The notes under the pieces are model-generated. The model was not told where the DNA came from. It searched no databases and saw only the letters and a list, made by a program, of their open reading frames with translations. The translations under genes were made by a program, and so were the position numbers. A stretch of DNA of 64,000 bases from Myxococcus sp. RHSTA-1-4 (GTDB taxonomy: Bacteria > Myxococcota > Myxococcia > Myxococcales > Myxococcaceae): contig NZ_JAIQDG010000007.1 of the NCBI RefSeq assembly GCF_020037125.1, positions 124,001-188,000 of the forward strand. The letters are read 5' to 3'. Within the stretch, counting starts at the first letter, position 1. The number at the start of each line of letters is the position of its first letter. Below are positions 27,938-36,924 of this stretch, in pieces.

Positions 27938-29332
27938 GTGTCGAAAACAAAATCCTGGGAGCTGTCGCGCCGGAGCGTCCTGAGAGGTGCCGCCGGCGCG
28001 GTGCTCGCGCTGCCCTGGCTGGAGGCCATGGCCCCGTCCGTGGCCCGTGCGCAGTCCACCGGCACGAAGCCACCCCTGCGCTTCGTCGGCATCTTCCACT
28101 CCGCGGGCGTCATCCCGGACCAGTGGTTCCCCACCACGGAGGGCGCCAACTACGCGCTGCCCGCGAGCCTCTCCCCGCTGGAGCCGGTGAAGGGCGACGT
28201 CATCGTGCTGAGCGGACTGCGGCTCGGTTCGTGGGACTACTACGAGAGGACGCACGAAGGCGGCTTCTGGATGATGCTCACCGCGAGCGAGCGCATCGTC
28301 GCGGGCACCACCGACTCCATCGACCAGGTGATTGCCGGCGCCACCGCCTCGCAGGTGCGCGTGCCGTCGCTCACCCTCAGCGTGGAGAACAACGGCTACT
28401 ACAACCCGGGCTACCGCGACGAGAACGGCGACGGGTTCATCGACCCGAAGACGTCCTCGTACGACGACACGCAGGACCACTGCACCGCCACCGAGCAGTG
28501 CATGGTGACCTTCGCAAAGGGCCAGCGCCTGCCCAACGTCTACAACCCGCGCGTCATCTTCGACCGGCTGTTCGGCTCCCTCACCAACACCGGCCCCACG
28601 GAGCAGGAGCGGCGCATCTGGGCCTACCGCCGCAGCGTGCTGGACCGGGTGACGGGCCAGGCGAAGGAGCTGCAAGGACGGCTCGGCCGCGCCGACCAGC
28701 TCCGGCTCGACGAGTACCTGTCCGGCATCCGCACCCTCGAGCAGGCCATCCAGCGCGCGGAGCAGGGCGCGCCGGCCCCCGTTTGCGGCACCGGAGCGCA
28801 GCCGGTGGGCATCCCCATGGACCGCACCGCGTACGCCGACCTGATGTGCGACCTCATCGTGAAGGCCTTCGAGTGTGACGCCACCCGCGTGGCCACGCTG
28901 ATGCTCGGCATGTGCGTGAGCCCGATGACCTTCACCGTCAACGGCCGCACCGTCTCGCATCACGGAGACGCGTCGCACCACGGCAATGACCCGGTGAAGA
29001 TGGCGGCCAAGGTGGAGATTGACAGGTGGCAGGTGGCCCGGCTCGCGCGCCTCGTGCAACGGCTGAAGGCGGTGCCCGAGGGGACGGGGACACTGCTCGA
29101 CAACACCGCCGTCTTCTACTCGAGCGACATCTCGCACAGCGACTGGCACAACCACTACGACATGCCCGTCATCCTCGCCGGCGGCGCGGGTGGTGCCTTC
29201 CGTCCCGGACGGCACCTGCGCGCGAAGGACAAGCGGTGTGGGGACGTGCTGCTGTCCATCCTCCAGGCCTTCGGCATCCCGCGCGGCAACTTCGGTCCGC
29301 TCGCGCAGGGGCCGCTGTCCGGACTGGCGTGA
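27938..29332 (+). CDS. DUF1552 domain-containing Tat-exported protein
   Basis: A 464-residue protein from GTG 27938. The N-terminus carries a twin-arginine signal (SRRSVLRGAAGAVLALPWLEAMAP). The body follows the DUF1552 pattern: RFVGIFHSAGVIPDQWFP, GDVIVLSGL, DSIDQVIAGATASQVRVPSLTLSVENN, YNPRVIFDRLFGS, RSVLDRVTGQAKELQGRLGRADQLRLDEYLSGIRTLEQ, AVFYSSDISHSDWHNHYDMPVILAGGAGG. In Planctomycetes and Myxococcota this family is almost always next to DUF1592/DUF1588 proteins, as here. Molecular function is unknown; it belongs to a broad alkaline-phosphatase/sulfatase-like group. It begins an operon driven by a putative sigma-54 promoter. Confidence 0.88.
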   Translation: MSKTKSWELSRRSVLRGAAGAVLALPWLEAMAPSVARAQSTGTKPPLRFVGIFHSAGVIPDQWFPTTEGANYALPASLSPLEPVKGDVIVLSGLRLGSWDYYERTHEGGFWMMLTASERIVAGTTDSIDQVIAGATASQVRVPSLTLSVENNGYYNPGYRDENGDGFIDPKTSSYDDTQDHCTATEQCMVTFAKGQRLPNVYNPRVIFDRLFGSLTNTGPTEQERRIWAYRRSVLDRVTGQAKELQGRLGRADQLRLDEYLSGIRTLEQAIQRAEQGAPAPVCGTGAQPVGIPMDRTAYADLMCDLIVKAFECDATRVATLMLGMCVSPMTFTVNGRTVSHHGDASHHGNDPVKMAAKVEIDRWQVARLARLVQRLKAVPEGTGTLLDNTAVFYSSDISHSDWHNHYDMPVILAGGAGGAFRPGRHLRAKDKRCGDVLLSILQAFGIPRGNFGPLAQGPLSGLA

Positions 29333-29350
29333 GGAAGGGGAACCGCACCC

Positions 29351-31402
29351 ATGACTCCCATGAACTCGCGCTCGCTCCTCTTCGGACTGCCGCTGCTGCT
29401 CCTCGCCTGCTCGGGGGAGAAGCCCAACGGCCCCCAGTCACCCCCGGATGGCCCGGGAACCTCGGCTCAGGCCTGCTCGGACGGGGCCCACGCCCTGCGC
29501 CGCCTCAACCGCGCCGAGTACGACAACACCGTGCGCGATCTGCTCGGTGAGACGAGCCGGCCCGCGGCCACCTTCCCGGCGGACCCCACGGGCACGGGCT
29601 TCGACAACGAGGCCCGCCTGCTCAGCGTGTCGCCCGCGCTGGTGGAAGCCTACGAGGCCACGGCCGGCCGCCTCATCGACCAGGCCTGGGCGCGGGACCT
29701 GGCCGCGTCCTCCTCCGGCGGTGCCGTGCGCGTCCAGGCGGAGGCGGCCAGCGCCACCACCGGCGCGAGCGCGGAGAACGGCACGGCCTGGAACCTGTGG
29801 TCCAACGGCGACCTGACCGCCACCTTCAACTTCGCGCAGGCCGGCGAGTACCGGCTGTCCGTGCGCGCCTGGGGCACGCAGGCGCCGCCGGACCCGGTGA
29901 AGATGGAGTGGCTGCTGGACGGCGCGGTGGTGGCCTCGTTCGACGTGCCCGCCACCAGCCCCACGCTGTACACGCGGCAGGTGACGGTGGGCGCGCCCGG
30001 CCAGAAGCGCTTCGCCGTGCGCTTCACCAACGACGTCTATGACCCCGACACGTCCACCGACCGCAACCTGCTGGTGGACTGGCTGGAGGTGGCCGCGCCC
30101 GCTCCCGCGCCCGGCCTGGACCAGGCGGCCCTGCGCGTCTGCGACCCGGCGGTGGTGGGGGAGGAGCCCTGCGCCCGGCAGATCGTGCAGCGGCTCGCCC
30201 GCCGCGCGTGGCGGCGCCCGCTGACGGACGCGGAAGTCACGGAGTTGATGGGCGTGTACTCGCTGGTGCGCTCCTCGGGGGACGGCTTCGAGCTGGCGGT
30301 GAAGTTCGCGCTCCGGGGCGTGCTGCTGTCGCCGCACTTCCTCTTCCAGGTGGTGGAGACGCCGGCGCCGGGCGAGGGCAAGACGGAGCTGACCGGCCTG
30401 GAGCTGGCCTCGCGCCTGTCCTACTTCCTCTGGAGCAGCCAGCCCGACGCGGAGCTGGCCGCGCTGGCGGAGCAGGGCCGGTTGAAGGAGCCGGAGGTGC
30501 TGGAGGCGCAGGTGCGCCGGATGCTGAAGGACGCGAAGTCCGAGGCGCTGGTGCAGAACTTCGCGGGCCAGTGGCTGGGGCTGCGGCAGGTGGACGGCAT
30601 CACCCCCGACCCGAGCCTCTTCCCGGGCGTGGACACCTCGCTCAAGAAGGCCATGCGCGAGGAGGGTGAGAGCTTCTTCCGCGTCTTCCTGAAGGAGGAC
30701 CGCAGCGCGCTGGACCTGCTCGACGCGGACTTCACCTTCGTGAACGACCGGCTCGCGGACTACTACGGTCTGCCTCGTCCGGGCTCGGCCACGCCCACGC
30801 GCGTGTCCACGGCCGGTGGCCAGCGTGGAGGGTTGCTCGCCCAGGCGGGAGTGCTCGCGCAGTCGTCGCTCGCCACCCGCACCTCGCCGGTGCGCCGGGG
30901 GAAGTGGGTGCTGGGACGGCTGCTGTGCCAGGAGCCGCCACCGCCGCCTCCCGGCGTGGAGGCCCTGCCCACGACGCTGCCTCCGGGCGCGACGCTGCGG
31001 CAGATCACCGAGGCCCACCGCTCCAATCCGTCCTGCGCGGGCTGCCACAACCTGCTGGACCCCATCGGCTTCGGGCTGGAGAACTTCGACGCGGCCGGCG
31101 CCTGGCGCGCGGTGGACAATGGCTCTCCGGTGGACGCGGCGGGCAACTTCCAGGGCCTGTCCTTCCAGGGGCCGCGCGAGCTGGCGGCCCTCCTCAAGCA
31201 GGACCCCGCCTTCTCGAAGTGCATCAGCCGGCAGGCGCTCGCCTACGGGCTCGGCCGCGAGCTGACGGACGCGGATGAAGCCGTGGTGCGGAGCGTGGAT
31301 GCGCGCTTCGCGCAGGGGGGCTACAGGTTGCCGGAGTTGATGGTGGCCGTCGCGCTGAGCGACAGCTTCCGCCACCGCTGCCCCGTGCCCGCGGAGCAGT
31401 GA
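29351..31402 (+). CDS. DUF1587/1595/1592/1588/1585 multidomain lipoprotein
   Basis: A 683-residue predicted lipoprotein (signal ends LLLLACSG). Domain order: DUF1587 (LRRLNRAEYDNTVRDLLG), a carbohydrate-binding-like beta domain at about residues 125-250 (VRVQAEAAS ... LTATFNFAQAGEYRLSVRAWG ... LYTRQVTVGAPGQKRFAVRFTNDVYD), then DUF1595, DUF1592 (LTGLELASRLSYFLWSSQPD), DUF1588 and DUF1585. DUF1588 contains the heme-c-type motif CAGCH followed by NLLDPIGFGLENFD. The CxxCH suggests covalent heme, so an extracytoplasmic redox role is possible. It starts 18 bp after the DUF1552 gene. In many genomes the order of the two genes is reversed. Confidence 0.88.
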   Translation: MTPMNSRSLLFGLPLLLLACSGEKPNGPQSPPDGPGTSAQACSDGAHALRRLNRAEYDNTVRDLLGETSRPAATFPADPTGTGFDNEARLLSVSPALVEAYEATAGRLIDQAWARDLAASSSGGAVRVQAEAASATTGASAENGTAWNLWSNGDLTATFNFAQAGEYRLSVRAWGTQAPPDPVKMEWLLDGAVVASFDVPATSPTLYTRQVTVGAPGQKRFAVRFTNDVYDPDTSTDRNLLVDWLEVAAPAPAPGLDQAALRVCDPAVVGEEPCARQIVQRLARRAWRRPLTDAEVTELMGVYSLVRSSGDGFELAVKFALRGVLLSPHFLFQVVETPAPGEGKTELTGLELASRLSYFLWSSQPDAELAALAEQGRLKEPEVLEAQVRRMLKDAKSEALVQNFAGQWLGLRQVDGITPDPSLFPGVDTSLKKAMREEGESFFRVFLKEDRSALDLLDADFTFVNDRLADYYGLPRPGSATPTRVSTAGGQRGGLLAQAGVLAQSSLATRTSPVRRGKWVLGRLLCQEPPPPPPGVEALPTTLPPGATLRQITEAHRSNPSCAGCHNLLDPIGFGLENFDAAGAWRAVDNGSPVDAAGNFQGLSFQGPRELAALLKQDPAFSKCISRQALAYGLGRELTDADEAVVRSVDARFAQGGYRLPELMVAVALSDSFRHRCPVPAEQ

Positions 31403-31487
31403 GGTTCCTCCCGCGCCGGTGCACATGCGGGTGTGCCGGCGCGGGGGCTCGTGATTAGCTCGGAGGCGGGCCGGTCCGAGACCCCGC

Positions 31488-32330
31488 ATGCGCTACCGAG
31501 AGCTGAACCAACGCTTCCCCGAGGTGAACCTCCTCCTCCTGATGGGGGTGCTGGAGGTGGCGGGCTTCGCCGCGCTGCTGGCCTTCCAGCACCTCGGGAC
31601 GGATGCGCGAGGACGCCTCAGCGGTGGGGGCTTCCTGGGCATCCTCCTGTTCCAGGCGGCGATGTGCGCGGTGACGATGGTCTGGGCGCGCGTGGCGGAC
31701 GGGTGGACGCTCGAGCGGTTCCGGATGGCGCGTCCGGTGCTTCCTCCTCTGGTGCTGGGCATCCTGGCCGGGGCGTTCGTGTCGCTGGGGATGCTCGGGT
31801 ACCACCTGCTGGTGCGGGGGAGGGGGCTTCAGTCGGCGCTGGATGGAGAGTCGCTGCCGGCGGTGCTCGTCTGGGCGTTGCCGGCGTGGTTGCTGCTCGC
31901 GCCGCTCTTGAGCCTCAAGGACGAGCTGTTGTTCCGGGGATACACCTTCGTGCGGCTGGGCCGGGCGCGCTCGGGGCTCTATGGGCTCGGCGTCTCGTCG
32001 CTCCTGTTCGCGGTCATCCACTCCCTCGAGCAGCCGCCGACCTTCTGGCAGTTCTGCGGGCTGTTCGCGACGGGGCTGTACGCGGCATGGCTGTTCCACA
32101 AGACGGGCTCGCTCTGGGCGCCCGTGGGGGCCCGGGCCCTGGTGGTGATGGGGGACATGCTCGTGTCCGGCAACCCCCGGCTCGGCGCGCTCTGGAAGTA
32201 CGACGTGGCGCCCGAGGGCACCCTGATGGACGCCGCCGTCTACGTGCTGCTCCTCTGGCTGTCCGGGGTGCTCGTCAGCCTGACCTCGCGGAATGGAGAG
32301 GCCACTCCCGCGCGGCCGGAATCCCGCTAG
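31488..32330 (+). CDS. CPBP-family intramembrane protease homologue
   Basis: A 280-residue membrane protein with about seven or eight hydrophobic segments. The CPBP/ABI core is recognisable: LLSLKDELLFRGYTFVRLG in place of the canonical E-E-x-x-x-R, then LLFAVIHSLEQ (F-x-x-x-H) and ATGLYAAWLFHKTGSLWAPVGARALVVMGDML. Two deviations are visible. The first Glu of motif 1 is Asp, and the last motif, usually H-x-x-x-N/D, has Ala instead of His. It may therefore have altered activity or act without proteolysis. CPBP proteins process CAAX proteins in eukaryotes and are often linked to bacteriocin immunity in bacteria. The neighbours give no hint. Confidence 0.8.
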   Translation: MRYRELNQRFPEVNLLLLMGVLEVAGFAALLAFQHLGTDARGRLSGGGFLGILLFQAAMCAVTMVWARVADGWTLERFRMARPVLPPLVLGILAGAFVSLGMLGYHLLVRGRGLQSALDGESLPAVLVWALPAWLLLAPLLSLKDELLFRGYTFVRLGRARSGLYGLGVSSLLFAVIHSLEQPPTFWQFCGLFATGLYAAWLFHKTGSLWAPVGARALVVMGDMLVSGNPRLGALWKYDVAPEGTLMDAAVYVLLLWLSGVLVSLTSRNGEATPARPESR

Positions 32331-32365
32331 GCTCCCGCGCGACTCGAGGGATGGAGGTCATGACC

Positions 32366-33067
32366 ATGCGCGCGGTGGTGTTCCAGCACGAGGAGCACGA
32401 AGGGCCCGGCCTGCTGGGGCCGGTGCTGGAGGAGGCGGGCTTCTCGCTGGTGAACCGGTTCCGCTCGGTGCGCCGGGAGGACGTGGACGCGGACCTGGTG
32501 GTGGTGATGGGCGGCCCCATGGGCGTCTACGAGGCGGAGCAGCACCCCTTCCTCCACGACGAGCTGGCCCTGCTCACCGAGCGCCTCGCCAACGAGCGCC
32601 CCTGCCTCGGCATCTGCCTGGGTGCCCAGCTCCTCGCGTCCGCCGCCGGTGCGGAGGTCTTCCCCGGGAAGAATGGCTTCGAGGTGGGCGTCGCCCCAGT
32701 CCGCTGGACGCAGGACGGGCTGAAGGACCCGGTGATTGGCGGTGCCCGTCCCAAGAGCGTGGTGGCCCACTGGCACGGTGACACCTACAAGCCCGTCCCG
32801 GGCGCCACGCTGCTGGCCTCCACGGACCGCTACACCCAGCAGGCCTTCCGCCTGGGCAACTCCTACGCCTTCCAGTTCCACCTGGAGCTGACCGCCGCGG
32901 AGATGGGCCGGTGGCTGGACCTGGGCGCGGAGGGCCTCCAGCAGCGCGGCAAGGACGTCCAGGAGCTGAAGTCCCAGCTCCCCAAGCTCAAGGCCGCGGA
33001 GGCGGAGAACACCGAACTGCTCCACCGCCTCGCGCGCCACTTCGCCCAGGTGGCGGGCCGCCGCTGA
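32366..33067 (+). CDS. Class I glutamine amidotransferase-like protein
   Basis: A 233-residue protein related to the GMP synthase amidotransferase domain. The nucleophile elbow is CLGICLGAQLL (Cys84), and FQFHLELT carries the catalytic His and Glu near residue 175. The oxyanion region is VVMGGPMGVYEAEQHPFL. Such stand-alone domains transfer ammonia from glutamine or hydrolyse gamma-glutamyl compounds; the acceptor is unknown. ATG 32366 was chosen because GGAGGT lies 7 bp upstream; in-frame ATGs at 32351 and 32360 are alternatives. The C-terminal 45 residues are a charged helix not typical of the core domain. Confidence 0.87.
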   Translation: MRAVVFQHEEHEGPGLLGPVLEEAGFSLVNRFRSVRREDVDADLVVVMGGPMGVYEAEQHPFLHDELALLTERLANERPCLGICLGAQLLASAAGAEVFPGKNGFEVGVAPVRWTQDGLKDPVIGGARPKSVVAHWHGDTYKPVPGATLLASTDRYTQQAFRLGNSYAFQFHLELTAAEMGRWLDLGAEGLQQRGKDVQELKSQLPKLKAAEAENTELLHRLARHFAQVAGRR

Positions 33068-33070
33068 CGC

Positions 33071-34306
33071 TCACGTCTCCACGAAGTCCAGGTCCCTGCC
33101 GAACGTCTCGTCGATACCGCGCAGGGCCACGAAGGCCACGGCCAGCGCCAGCCCGCCCACGCACAGGGCGGCGCCGCGCAGGCCCAGCGAAGGCGTGGCG
33201 AGCTGGAGCCCCGACGTGAGCAGCACCGTGGAGCCGCGGATGAAGTTGGGCACCGTGGTGGCGGCCGTGGCGCGAAGGTTGGTGCCGAACTGCTCCGCGG
33301 CAATCGTCACCAGCACGGCCATGTACCCGGCGGAGAACCCCAGCACTCCACAGCACGCGTAGAAGGCCCACAGCGACGAGCTCCCCACCGTGAAGAGCGC
33401 CGCCGTACCCAGCGCCCCCAGCACCAGGAACAAGGCCACGCTCTTCTTCCGGCTCCGGGTGAACTGGCTGAACAGCCCGCTGCCCACGTCGCCCAGCACC
33501 GTCCCCACGTTGCCCACCAGCACCGCATGCGCCACCAGGGGCACCTCCTTCATCCCCAGGGCCTTCCCGAACTCCGGCGCGAAGGTGATGAGCACCCCGA
33601 TGACGAACCAGATGGGCACGCCCACCAGGACCACGGACAGGTAGCGCCTCGCGGAGGGCCCCGGCTTCAGGAGCCGCAGGAAGTTGCCACGCGACACCAC
33701 CTGCTCCTTCAGCGCGGTGAACAGGCGCGGCTCGTGGACGGTGACGCGCAGGCACAGCAGCGCGAACCCCATGCAGCCGCCAATCAGGTACGCCGTGCGC
33801 CAGTCCAGCCGGCTGCCCACCAGGGCGGCCGCGATGGCCCCCATCACCCCGTTGGTCGCCACCAGCGTCGTCCCGTACCCCCGGTGCTCCTTCGACATCA
33901 GCTCGCTCACCAGGGTGATGCCGGCGCCCAGCTCTCCGGCCAGGCCGATGCCCGCCAGCACGCGCAGCAGCGAGTACTGCTCCACCGTCTGCACGAAGGC
34001 GTTCGCGAGGTTGGCGGCCGAGTACAGGAAGATGGAGCCGAACAGCACGGACAGCCGCCCGCGCCTGTCCCCCAGCACGCCCCAGAGGATGCCGCCCGCC
34101 AGCATGCCCATCATCTGCATGTTGAGGAGCCGGACGCCCACGCTCATCCGCTCGGCCGCCGGCACGCCGATGGCCTCCAGGCTCGCCGCGCGGACGACGC
34201 TGAAGATGACCATGTCGTAGATGTCCACGAAGTAGCCGAGCGCGGACACCAGGATGGCCAGGCGAGCGGCCCGCTGGAGGTCGAGGGGGAGGGGGGAGGC
34301 GTTCAT
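33071..34306 (-). CDS. MFS transporter (sugar/aromatic-acid type)
   Basis: A 411-residue transporter with 12 predicted membrane helices. The start ATG 34306 precedes NASPLPLDLQRAARLAILVSALGYFVDIYDMVIFS, where the first helix has the conserved Asp pair. The loop 2-3 signature is GDRRGRLSVLFGS, and RVLAGIGLAGELGAGITLVSELMSKEHRGYG matches the metabolite:H+ symporter/SLC22-like groups. Substrate is unknown. It converges on the amidotransferase gene (3-bp gap) and is divergent from the Cache-like gene (167 bp). Confidence 0.87.
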   Translation of the reverse strand: MNASPLPLDLQRAARLAILVSALGYFVDIYDMVIFSVVRAASLEAIGVPAAERMSVGVRLLNMQMMGMLAGGILWGVLGDRRGRLSVLFGSIFLYSAANLANAFVQTVEQYSLLRVLAGIGLAGELGAGITLVSELMSKEHRGYGTTLVATNGVMGAIAAALVGSRLDWRTAYLIGGCMGFALLCLRVTVHEPRLFTALKEQVVSRGNFLRLLKPGPSARRYLSVVLVGVPIWFVIGVLITFAPEFGKALGMKEVPLVAHAVLVGNVGTVLGDVGSGLFSQFTRSRKKSVALFLVLGALGTAALFTVGSSSLWAFYACCGVLGFSAGYMAVLVTIAAEQFGTNLRATAATTVPNFIRGSTVLLTSGLQLATPSLGLRGAALCVGGLALAVAFVALRGIDETFGRDLDFVET

Positions 34307-34472
34307 GTGGCCATCTCCGACCAGCGGCGGTCGTCTGGAACAGGTGGGGGAGGGCAAGCCCGCTCTCCCGGATTCCATCTTGGAACGCCGCCCGTGTAAC
34401 AATCCATATCGTTCAGTTGGGGAATGTTTCTCGAGTCTCCGGCGCGTGGCGTCCGGGCAGCGGGGGTTGTGG

Positions 34473-35009
34473 ATGTCGTGGCTCGGTCTGGCGGTGGTGG
34501 TGCTGGCGCAGCTTCCCGCGGATGGTGCCGCTCAGCTCCAGAAGGTGGACCGGATGATGCCGGCGCTGCGGCGCATGGCCACGGACCCGGAGGTCGTCGC
34601 GGCGGTGCGGGCCCAGAATGCCCGCCGGGTGCCTCTGGCCACCATCCAGGAGCAGGACGCCGCGTGGCAGGCCACCCCGCAGCTCACCGCCTTCAAGCAG
34701 CAGGTGCTCGGCAGCGCGTGCTCGCGTGTCCTGAACCGCCACCGCGCGAGGCTCGGCATCGCCGTGGCCGAGGCCTTCGCCATGGACGACCAGGGCGCGC
34801 TGGTGGGCGCCACCCGCCGCACGTCTGACTTCTGGCAGGGGGACGAGGCCAAGTTCCAGGTCCCCTACGCCAGGGGCGAGACGCTGCGCGAGAAGCCCTT
34901 CTTCGACGAATCCTCGCAGGCCTACGTCATCCAGCTCTCCCTCCCGGTTCGTGACGGCGACCGCACCATCGGCGCCCTCACCATCGGTCTCTCCCTGTTG
35001 GACCTCTGA
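34473..35009 (+). CDS. Small exported Cache-like sensor protein
   Basis: A 178-residue protein with a signal peptide or N-terminal anchor (MSWLGLAVVVLAQLPADGAAQ). The rest resembles a single Cache/PDC domain: VDRMMPALRRMATDPEVVAAVRAQNAR, AEAFAMDDQGALVGATRRTSDFWQGDEAKFQVPYARGE, FFDESSQAYVIQLSLPVRDGDRTIGALTIGLSLL. The last strand (GDRTIGALTIGLSL) is typical of the end of Cache domains. No membrane exit or signalling domain follows. It ends 10 bp before a chemoreceptor gene, so it may be a periplasmic ligand-binding accessory of that receptor. The start is uncertain; other in-frame codons exist upstream. Confidence 0.7.
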   Translation: MSWLGLAVVVLAQLPADGAAQLQKVDRMMPALRRMATDPEVVAAVRAQNARRVPLATIQEQDAAWQATPQLTAFKQQVLGSACSRVLNRHRARLGIAVAEAFAMDDQGALVGATRRTSDFWQGDEAKFQVPYARGETLREKPFFDESSQAYVIQLSLPVRDGDRTIGALTIGLSLLDL

Positions 35010-35019
35010 GCCCCCCTTC

Positions 35020-36912
35020 ATGCGATTCCTGGACGGTTTGAAACTGCGCGCCCGCCTCACGCTGGCGGTGTCCCTGCTGATCCTCTGCGCCCTGCTGCCG
35101 CTCAACCTCTTCATGAAGTACTCCACGACGGAGAACCTCGAGCAGCAGATCCACGCCACGCTGGAGGTGGAGGCCGAGGCGCTGAGGGACCTCATGGAGG
35201 CGGCGCTCGCCGAGCGCGAGGCCAACGTGCGGAGCTGGTCCGAGGACTCCATCCTCCGCGGCGCGCTTCTCTTCGACACCTTCGAGAAGAGCGACATGGT
35301 GCTCGCCTCGCTCCAGCGGCTGCACCCGTCCTTCATCGGGCTGGTGCTCTTCACCGAGGACGGCCGCGCGGTCTCCGCCAGCGAGCCCCTGCTGCGTGAC
35401 GCGTTCGCCGGACGCCAGCAGGACGTGCTCGCCACCCCCTGGTTCCGCGCCGCGCTGGAGGGGCGGCTGGACACGAGCGCCCTCTCGCAAGAGGACCCCG
35501 TCTTCAAGCGCCGCGTGCTTCCGTTCGCCGTGCCGGTGGTCAGCCCCATCAGCGGCTCGCGCATCGGCGTGTTGCTGGCGGCCTATGACTGGGGGCAGGT
35601 GGGCAGCGTGGTGTCCGCCGCGCTGCAGCGCTTCCACGCCCGTGGCCTGAGGAGCTTCGGACTGGAGGTCCTCACCGCCGGCGGCGCCTCGCTGTACGAC
35701 TCACGCCCCGCCGGCTCGCGGAGCGCCGGGCAGCTCGTCCAGGCCTCCGCCATCAACTCCGATGCGGTCCGTGACGTGGGCGACGGCTGGCGCTTCGTGG
35801 CCACCGTGGAGCCGGAAGAGGCCTACGCGCCGCTCGAGCGCGCCGAGACGGTGGTCCTGATCCTCACGGTGGTGTCCATCCTCTTGTCGGGCCTGGGCGC
35901 GTGGCTGCTGGCGCACGGGATGACGCGGCCCATCTCCACGCTGAGCGAGGTCGTGGGCCGCATCGTGCGCGAGGGCGACCTGACGCAGAAGGTGCAGGTG
36001 TCCACGCGGCGTGACGAGGTGGGTGAGCTGGCCAGCGCCTTCTCGCGGATGATGAGCCACCTGCGCGAGTCCACCGCCAGCCTGCAGCAGGGCACGCGGG
36101 TGCTGGGGCAGACGGTGGCGGACCTCACCAGCGCCGCCGCCCAGCAGGAGCGGAACCTGACGCAGCAGGCCGCCGCGCTCCAGGAGACGCAGGTGACGGC
36201 GCAGGAAATCAAGCAGACGTCGATGATGGCGGCGGACCGCTCCCAGGCCGTGCTCGGCGCCACCGAGCGCGCCCGCGCGGTGAGCGCCGCGGGCGAGGCC
36301 ACCGTCGGCGCCAGCCTCCAGGGCTTCGAGCAACTGCGCGAGCAGGTGGGACGGGTGGCCGGCAGCATCGCCTCGCTCGCGGAGCGCACGCAGCAGATCG
36401 ACGGCATCACCCAGACGGTGAAGGACCTGGCGGACCAGTCCAACATGCTGGCGCTCAACGCGGCCATCGAGTCCGTGCGCTCCGGCGACCACGGCAAGGG
36501 CTTTGGCGTGGTGGCGCGGGAGATTCGCAGCCTCGCGGACCAGTCCATCTCCTCCACCGGCCGCGTGCGGGAGATTCTCGAGGACATCCGCCGGGGCATC
36601 CAGGCCACCGTCGCGCTGTCGGAGGAAGGACAGCGGCGCACGGAGGCGGGCCTGTCCCAGGTGCGCGCCAGTGGCGACAGCCTGCGCGAGCTGACGGGCA
36701 TCATCCAGGACAACGCGAACGCGGCGCAGCAGATCGCCGCCGCGGTGACGCAGCAGAACGCGGGCGTCGCGCAGATCTTCACCGCGGTGACGGACCTGTC
36801 CAGGATGATGGACGAGACGATGCAGGGCCTGAAGGGCACCCAGCGCACCACCGAGGCGCTGCGCGAGGTGGCGCAGCGCATGGAGGTGGTGGCGAGCGCC
36901 TACCGCGTCTGA
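35020..36912 (+). CDS. Methyl-accepting chemotaxis protein
   Basis: A 630-residue chemoreceptor. TM1 is at about residues 12-32, a double-Cache-like periplasmic domain spans about 33-270 (FIGLVLFTEDGRAVSASEP, TPWFRAALEGRLDTS, RVLPFAVPVVSPISGSRIGVLLAAYDW). TM2 is at about 276-299, then a HAMP domain (MTRPISTLSEVVGRIVREGDLTQKV). The cytoplasmic coiled coil carries the hairpin tip DLADQSNMLALNAAIESVRSGDHGKGFGVVAREIRSLADQS. It would sense an external ligand and control a CheA kinase. No che genes are in the window. The upstream Cache-like gene is only 10 bp away and probably co-transcribed. Confidence 0.93.
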   Translation: MRFLDGLKLRARLTLAVSLLILCALLPLNLFMKYSTTENLEQQIHATLEVEAEALRDLMEAALAEREANVRSWSEDSILRGALLFDTFEKSDMVLASLQRLHPSFIGLVLFTEDGRAVSASEPLLRDAFAGRQQDVLATPWFRAALEGRLDTSALSQEDPVFKRRVLPFAVPVVSPISGSRIGVLLAAYDWGQVGSVVSAALQRFHARGLRSFGLEVLTAGGASLYDSRPAGSRSAGQLVQASAINSDAVRDVGDGWRFVATVEPEEAYAPLERAETVVLILTVVSILLSGLGAWLLAHGMTRPISTLSEVVGRIVREGDLTQKVQVSTRRDEVGELASAFSRMMSHLRESTASLQQGTRVLGQTVADLTSAAAQQERNLTQQAAALQETQVTAQEIKQTSMMAADRSQAVLGATERARAVSAAGEATVGASLQGFEQLREQVGRVAGSIASLAERTQQIDGITQTVKDLADQSNMLALNAAIESVRSGDHGKGFGVVAREIRSLADQSISSTGRVREILEDIRRGIQATVALSEEGQRRTEAGLSQVRASGDSLRELTGIIQDNANAAQQIAAAVTQQNAGVAQIFTAVTDLSRMMDETMQGLKGTQRTTEALREVAQRMEVVASAYRV

Positions 36913-36924
36913 CGGGCCGGATGC

